NCBI GenBank assembly: GCA_964583765.1
Contig: CAZOWW010000006.1
Location: forward strand, 22,561 to 86,560
From: CAZOWW01 sp964583765
GTDB lineage: Bacteria > Actinomycetota > Actinomycetes > Actinomycetales > Kineosporiaceae
Reading direction: 5' to 3'
Length of the DNA stretch: 64,000 nucleotides
The position numbers were made by a program, and so were the translations under genes. The number at the start of each line of letters is the position of its first letter. Position 1 is the first letter of the stretch. This document shows positions 59,490 through 64,000 of the stretch, piece by piece. The notes beneath the pieces are model-generated. The model was not told the DNA's origin, made no database searches, and worked only from the letters and a program-made list of their open reading frames with translations.

Positions 59490-59660
59490 CTACTCGGTCC
59501 CTCGGATCTGCAGTGTCGCCTCACGCGGCCGCGCCGGTGAGTCCTCGGCCGGCTCCACCGGCATGTTGCAGGCCCTCGACGGGGTTCCGTCGAGGGCGGT
59601 GGCAAGCAGGCGGCGCGCCCAGTCCGGTACTTCGTCGTGTTCGCTGATCTCAAGCGGCAT
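59490..59660 (-). CDS. small antisense-orientated protein after the relaxase
   Basis: A 56-residue protein beginning MPLEISEHDEVPDWARRLL, with a strong GGAGG five bases upstream of the ATG at 59660. The composition is acidic, with a helical first half and a Pro/Glu-rich second half. It converges with the relaxase, leaving seven bases between the stops. I do not recognise it; it could be an antitoxin-like, regulatory or anti-restriction protein. Confidence 0.55.
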   Translation of the reverse strand: MPLEISEHDEVPDWARRLLATALDGTPSRACNMPVEPAEDSPARPREATLQIRGTE

Positions 59661-60098
59661 GAGGACCTCCACCGCGTAGGTCGCCGGGTGTCGTTGACGC
59701 CGCTGGCATCTTCGCGCTGCCCTACGACAGGTACCGGGGTGCCGCCTGCGACCACGCTGCCGAGATGGGGAGACAGAGCCGCATGGGACTCGGGCGGTGG
59801 AATACGTTGCGACTCAGGCTGCCTGCTGTGACGTCCGAAGGGGAGGCCAAGGCCCGGAAGTCCGTAGCGGATGAGGGCTGGACCGCAGGCCAGAGCGAGT
59901 GAGGCTATCAACTGGCCAATAAGCGAGTATTTCTCCGTAGAGTCCCTTAAGTCCGATGCGTCGGATAGATGACGAGATCGCCATCGTGTCAACCTCACTT
60001 CACGCATTGGCATGATCCGACTACCCCCGGTGAGAGTATAGTCGGCATCGGCATGATCAATTGGGTATAGCTCCGCCATCCAGAAAGGAAGGCAGAGA
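59661..60098. other. regulatory region between transfer genes and the Gabija operon
   Basis: From about 59900 the sequence becomes AT-richer. GGCATGATC occurs twice (60009 and 60050), each followed within about 30 bases by a TATAG box (60037, 60066), so a duplicated promoter for gajA is possible. No gene is recognised. Confidence 0.4.
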
Positions 60099-61826
60099 GT
60101 GCGAATCGATCGCATCAAGGTCAGCAACTTCAGAAATCTGGCGGATGTAGACTTGCAGCTACCTCCGCGAGCGGTGATCCTTGGTGAGAACAGAGCCGGG
60201 AAGAGTAATCTGATCCACGCGATTAGGCTGGTGCTTGACCCTCGACTCTCAACATCCGACCGACAACTTACAAGAGAGGATTTCTGGGAAGGACTATCCG
60301 AAGGTCGTGAGGATTGGGATCCCATGCGCGAGGGTGAGATCATTGAGATCTCACTCGAGATTACTGATTTCGAGGATGAGCCCGCGATTGTCGCTGCCCT
60401 AAGTGATGCTCTTCTGACAGATGATCCGCTTCGTGCCGTGCTGACGTATCGATTCGCCCCTCTTGATGACCCCGGTTCGCCTAGTGGCAGTGCCCCAAGG
60501 TACCGAGGGCGCGTTGTTGGCCGCGGAGACGATGACCTGCCTATCGGATCCGATCTCCGTGGATATCTGTTCCTGGTGTTCCTACATGCGCTGCGAGACG
60601 TTGAGTCCGACATCAAGAGCTGGCGTAACTCGCCTCTTAGGTCCTTGCTTGAGGCCGCGGCATCATCGGCGCCAGATGAGGATCTTGTGAAGGTTCGAGA
60701 AGCGATGGAGGAAGCAAATGAATCCGTCAATAGCCTAGAGGTCATCAGAGAACTAAGTGATAGCATTGCGGGCAGAGTCACCGACATTGTGGGTGAAGGG
60801 CAATCATTCGAGACTGAACTTGCTGTTGCCCCCGAAGACCCTCTTCGACTGATTCGCAACATGAGGATCTTCGTTGACGGAGCTGCTCGACGCGCTCTGT
60901 CCACAACGAGTCTCGGGAGTCAGAATGTGCTCTACCTGGCCTTGCTTGAGTTAGGACTGGCCGAGCAGCTCTCCGACTCAACAATTGCACATGTCGTGCT
61001 GTCGATTGAGGAACCGGAGGCGCATCTCCATCCGCATCTCCAGCGCCTAGTGTTTGGACGGCTCCTAAGGGAGAATAGTTCATCTCGGACGATGATCGTT
61101 ACAACGCATTCACCGCAGATCGCTAGCGTCGCACCGCCCCGAAGCCTGGTGGTTCTCCGGTCGTCGGGGAGGAAGACCGAGGCCTTCGCTGCAGGAAGCG
61201 CTGTTCTGACGAACGTCGAGTGGGATGATATTGGTCGATACCTCGATGTTACTCGTGCAGAGCTCGTGTTTGCCAAGGGGGTTCTCCTCGTCGAGGGAGA
61301 TGCGGAGGAGATGCTTATCCCAAGGATGGCGGAATTTGCCGGATTGAGCCTCGATAAGTCGGGGGTCAGCGTGTGCAACATTCGCGGCACCCACTTTGGG
61401 TCATATGTTCGCTTCTGTGAGGCATTAGGCATACGCTGGGCTGTCGTCACCGATGGAGATCCGCGCAAGCAAGAGGCGTATAGGGGATCCACCCGCGCCC
61501 AGCGCCTCATGAAGTATTTGGGCCGTCAGGGTGCGCCCGAGGAAAATGGAATCTACGTTGGGGGGGAGACATTTGAATACGACATCCTCACGGTCAACGA
61601 TTCGAACACATCCTCATGCCTGAATGCACTTCATGATTTGAAAGGGGGAGCCGTGTCGGCCGGTGCCGCCACTGCGAGTCGTCCGGCATATGATGACTTC
61701 ATGAGTTCGATTACTACTGCCGGCGGAAAAGGAAGGTTCGCGCAACGCTTGGCGTCTTATCCTGTAGTCGCTCCAGAATATGTGATGCGTGCGCTTGGGT
61801 GGTTGGGTTGCGACGTAACCAGTTGA
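60099..61826 (+). CDS. gajA: Gabija protein GajA: OLD-family ATPase with TOPRIM nuclease domain
   Basis: A 575-residue nuclease, the same length class as GajA of Bacillus cereus (about 580). The ABC-like ATPase has Walker A GENRAGKSN (29-37), the signature-like TTSLGSQNVLYLALLELGLA and Walker B VLSIEEPEAHLHPH (Glu304/Glu305), with a H-loop THSPQI. The TOPRIM domain has LLVEGDAEEM (Glu399) and the acidic pair TDGDPR (Asp452/Asp454), with IRGTHFGSYVRFCEALGIRW between them. GajA cuts phage DNA when nucleotide pools fall; GajB is the helicase partner. GTG 60099 follows AAGGAAGG. gajB starts 28 bases before its stop. Confidence 0.9.
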   Translation: MRIDRIKVSNFRNLADVDLQLPPRAVILGENRAGKSNLIHAIRLVLDPRLSTSDRQLTREDFWEGLSEGREDWDPMREGEIIEISLEITDFEDEPAIVAALSDALLTDDPLRAVLTYRFAPLDDPGSPSGSAPRYRGRVVGRGDDDLPIGSDLRGYLFLVFLHALRDVESDIKSWRNSPLRSLLEAAASSAPDEDLVKVREAMEEANESVNSLEVIRELSDSIAGRVTDIVGEGQSFETELAVAPEDPLRLIRNMRIFVDGAARRALSTTSLGSQNVLYLALLELGLAEQLSDSTIAHVVLSIEEPEAHLHPHLQRLVFGRLLRENSSSRTMIVTTHSPQIASVAPPRSLVVLRSSGRKTEAFAAGSAVLTNVEWDDIGRYLDVTRAELVFAKGVLLVEGDAEEMLIPRMAEFAGLSLDKSGVSVCNIRGTHFGSYVRFCEALGIRWAVVTDGDPRKQEAYRGSTRAQRLMKYLGRQGAPEENGIYVGGETFEYDILTVNDSNTSSCLNALHDLKGGAVSAGAATASRPAYDDFMSSITTAGGKGRFAQRLASYPVVAPEYVMRALGWLGCDVTS

Positions 61827-63580
61827 GTGAGTCGCTGGCTGAGCTACGCCAGAACGAGCGACAGTGGGCAGCCTTCGAATCGCTTGGGCACACGGCTGTT
61901 CTCGCCCCTCCAGGCAGCGGAAAGACGAAGCTGCTTACCACGCGCTTGGCGATTGATCTCGCGGAGCGCATTCGCTTGCCCCATGGGGCGGCCTGCATAA
62001 CCCTCACGAATCCTGCCGCGAATGAGCTGCGCAGACGTCTAGTCCAGCTCGGGGTGGTTTCGAGATCCACGCTGTTCGTGGGGACGGTGCACAGTTTTGC
62101 TCTGCGGTGCATAATTCTGCCGTTCGCGTCGCCTCTTGGCGAGTCGGAACTTGCTAGTCGCGGTATCGCGGACTCCCTATCGCTCGATGCGGCGTTTGGC
62201 GAGGCCATCCGGGCAGTCTACGGACTGTCTGGTACGCAGACACGCTTCGTGCGGTCTACGGTTGAGTATCATCGAAGAAGGCTGTCTGCCCAGGCGGAGT
62301 GGCTCCGCGCCGGAGAAGAAATTCAGCAGGTCAATATCGAATTTGAGGCAGCGCTGCGAAGAAGGGGGCTTCTGGACTTCGATGGGATGATTGCGGCCGC
62401 AGTGTCGTTCGTGGAGGATCATCCAGTTGTTCGCAAGGTGCTGAGCTCAAGGTTTCACGGTCTCTATATCGATGAGTACCAGGACCTATCCCCTGGCCTT
62501 GACCGACTCGTTCGTGCCTTGTGCCTTGCGCACTCGACGGGGGTCTCTCTGTTTGCGGTGGGAGATCCAGACCAGGCTGTGTACGGATGGACAGGGACTC
62601 GCCCTGAGTTGCTCGTCGAGTTGGCGAAAAGGTCCGATGTAGTTGAGGTCCGGCTGGAGGAGAACTACCGTTGCGGCGAGGAGATCATCCGCGTCGCCAA
62701 TAGGGTTCATCGATCATCCACGTCCATGCGCGGAGAGCGATCGGGAGGAACTGTCTCCGCGCAAAAATGTGCGGGCGGCTTCGCCCAGCAGTGTGAAGCA
62801 GCCGTGGAGGTTGTCCGGCAGGCCGAGCGCTCCGGTACTCCGCTTCATGAAGTCGTTGTGATCGCTTCTACCAATCCTCGCTGTGAAGAGGCCGCGCGAG
62901 CTTTGCGTGCAGAGGGGATCTCTACATTTGTTCGGAGTTCGGACTACCGGCAGACTGAAGCGACGATGTTCCTCGAAGGTGCGGCCGCGTGGTCGGTTCT
63001 CGGGCGCGAGTCGAGTGGGCATCGGCTGTCGGAACTGCAGCGGTTATGGAGGAATTTGCTCGGGAGATCATGGTCGCGCGAAAAGGCGGTGGCACTGACC
63101 GCCCTGCTGCTTGAATCTCGTGAGCACAAAGAGGGAAGCGCCGCGTCATTCATCTCTTCTATTCGAAAGATTGGTCTAGATTCGGGTTTGATTGCTAGAT
63201 CCAAGTCCGAAGATGCGATTGAGGTTTCAAGGATGTCGCGTGCCCTTGAAGGGAGGTCGGGAGCCATTGGTTCGACCATAGAAGAGATTGGGGAGCGCGC
63301 CCGTCGACAGGACCGTGTCGAGGTGACTACGATGACCTCAAGTAAAGGCCTGGAATTTGATGTGGTCATCATTCTGGGAATGGACAATAAGCATGTTCCT
63401 GACTTCCGCTCCCTCGGGGATGCGGCCAAGATGGCGGAAGACCGAAGGAAGTTCTACGTGTCGTTGACGCGAGCGCGGAGTAGTGTGCATATCTTCTACT
63501 CCGGTTTCGCTGAATGGTCTACTGGTCGGCGTGACTTCGCTGGCCCGAGTCAATTTCTGCGAGAGATCGATCTGGCTTAG
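61799..63580 (+). CDS. gajB: Gabija protein GajB: UvrD/PcrA-like superfamily 1 helicase
   Basis: A 593-residue SF1A helicase, longer than the B. cereus GajB (about 490). Motifs: Q region RQNERQWAAF, Walker A APPGSGKTK (36-44), Walker B YIDEYQDLSPG (Asp225/Glu226), motif III VGDPDQAVYGWTG (255-265), motif IV LEENYRCGEEII, motif V TTMTSSKGLEFDVVII and motif VI FYVSLTRARSSVHI. The order OLD-TOPRIM then UvrD helicase with overlapping genes defines Gabija. The start overlaps gajA by 28 bases; TTG or a later codon may also be used. Codon use is AT-richer than the transfer genes, indicating separate acquisition. Confidence 0.88.
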   Translation: MVGLRRNQLSESLAELRQNERQWAAFESLGHTAVLAPPGSGKTKLLTTRLAIDLAERIRLPHGAACITLTNPAANELRRRLVQLGVVSRSTLFVGTVHSFALRCIILPFASPLGESELASRGIADSLSLDAAFGEAIRAVYGLSGTQTRFVRSTVEYHRRRLSAQAEWLRAGEEIQQVNIEFEAALRRRGLLDFDGMIAAAVSFVEDHPVVRKVLSSRFHGLYIDEYQDLSPGLDRLVRALCLAHSTGVSLFAVGDPDQAVYGWTGTRPELLVELAKRSDVVEVRLEENYRCGEEIIRVANRVHRSSTSMRGERSGGTVSAQKCAGGFAQQCEAAVEVVRQAERSGTPLHEVVVIASTNPRCEEAARALRAEGISTFVRSSDYRQTEATMFLEGAAAWSVLGRESSGHRLSELQRLWRNLLGRSWSREKAVALTALLLESREHKEGSAASFISSIRKIGLDSGLIARSKSEDAIEVSRMSRALEGRSGAIGSTIEEIGERARRQDRVEVTTMTSSKGLEFDVVIILGMDNKHVPDFRSLGDAAKMAEDRRKFYVSLTRARSSVHIFYSGFAEWSTGRRDFAGPSQFLREIDLA

Positions 63581-64000
63581 GAGACCCGGTGCCTTGCCCG
63601 CCTGATGAGAGTGATCGAGCCAGGATGGACGGGTCAATTCGGCTGATCTATCGAGGGGGCGGCGTTCGACGACCCGGTGAATTGAGTGACCACGCACAAT
63701 CTTGGTATCGATTGCCCTGTCCTTGTTGAGGACCGGAAGGCGTGTCGTGGGAGTGCAGGCTTCGAATCTGCGCCGGGTCGAGTGTCTTTGCCTTTCTGAT
63801 TGCTCTCGCATTGTGTTCGCGGAGTCGTCATTGGGCTGGGACTTACATGACGGAGAGGGCTCGGCCTTGAGAGATGGTTGATTATCCTCGGGACGATGAG
63901 TTTGACATTCTACTGTGGAAGCGATCACAAGCCCAACGAGTCAGCGTAAACATTCACGGGGGTGCGGATCGTGATGTGCGCGGTTCGGCTGTCCACGCTG
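63581..64000. other. region after gajB to the window end
   Basis: About 420 AT-richer bases. No gene starts convincingly. A TTCGAATCTGCG segment at 63762 recalls a tRNA T-arm but does not match the tRNA-Thr end. The element presumably continues. Confidence 0.35.

Larger units (their letters stand above)
42861..64000. mobile_element. tRNA-Thr-integrated conjugative/mobilizable element, right end not in window
   Basis: Everything from the tRNA to the window end reads as one integrated element. It has a tyrosine recombinase by the tRNA, a GntR/HAD regulatory pair, an HTH protein, a coupling protein, DUF4913- and DUF2637-type proteins, a MobF relaxase and a defence cargo. Base composition changes along it: the transfer genes are as GC-rich as the chromosome, while 45.2-47.3 kb and 59.9-64 kb are clearly AT-richer, suggesting later acquisitions. 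No repeat of the tRNA 3' end is seen further right, so the end probably lies beyond 64000. Whether it is self-transmissible is unknown, because no pilus-type secretion genes are present. Confidence 0.8.

Noticed and set aside
57671..60904. 1077-codon minus-strand ORF across the relaxase end and gajA start
   Set aside because: It is antisense to two well-supported genes and shows no recognisable domain.
63755..63790. possible right attachment site (TTCGAATCTGCG)
   Set aside because: Only the seven-base TTCGAAT agrees with the tRNA-Thr T-arm; flanks do not match and no acceptor stem end is present.

Overview
The window comes from a high-GC actinobacterium. The clearest evidence is one long block in the order known from Streptomyces and Mycobacterium: HAD phosphatase, 6C small RNA, ssd, tadABC, DUF4244 pilin-like protein, two TadE-like proteins, a DECH-box helicase, bldG with an anti-sigma factor, the proton pyrophosphatase hppA, topA, a thymidylate kinase fused to an MFS domain, and the DNA polymerase III delta-prime subunit. 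The bldG genes, a conservon (cvnABCD) and a large LuxR regulator suggest a morphologically complex actinomycete; the genus cannot be read from the sequence.

Layout. 1-5.7 kb: a glycerophosphodiester phosphodiesterase, then a sodium/solute symporter with a small membrane partner and a LytS/LytTR two-component pair. 6.3-8.3 kb: two tandem membrane-anchored proteins of unknown role. 8.5-18.4 kb: the HAD/6C RNA/Tad pilus/helicase neighbourhood. As given, ssd needs a one-base frame change to reach its expected C-terminus, and the last TadE-like gene has no stop before it runs antisense through the helicase. 18.6-22.1 kb: bldG, anti-sigma factor and hppA, closed by a strong hairpin. 22.8-27.9 kb: cvnABCD on the minus strand. 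28.4-36.6 kb: topA, a small conserved-looking gene, MFS-Tmk, delta-prime and a tiny ORF. 36.8-42.6 kb: a LuxR-type ATPase regulator, an ECF-like sigma factor and a secreted alpha/beta-hydrolase peptidase.

42.8 kb to the window end: an integrated mobile element next to tRNA-Thr(CGT). It begins with a tyrosine recombinase carrying a C-terminal GntR-like winged helix. A compositionally different, AT-richer stretch with poorly recognisable or broken genes follows. Next come a GntR regulator/HAD pair diverging from a tightly overlapping transfer operon: HTH protein, two small proteins, VirD4-like coupling protein, DUF4913-like protein, DUF2637-like protein and MobF relaxase-helicase. The cargo at the far end is a two-gene Gabija-type anti-phage system, an OLD-TOPRIM nuclease (gajA) and a UvrD-like helicase (gajB), again visibly AT-richer than the transfer genes. 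No right attachment repeat is seen, so the element probably continues past the window.

The best candidates for something new are the 45.2-47.3 kb island, the recombinase-GntR fusion and the ssd/tadA frame structure. Gabija itself is a described system.
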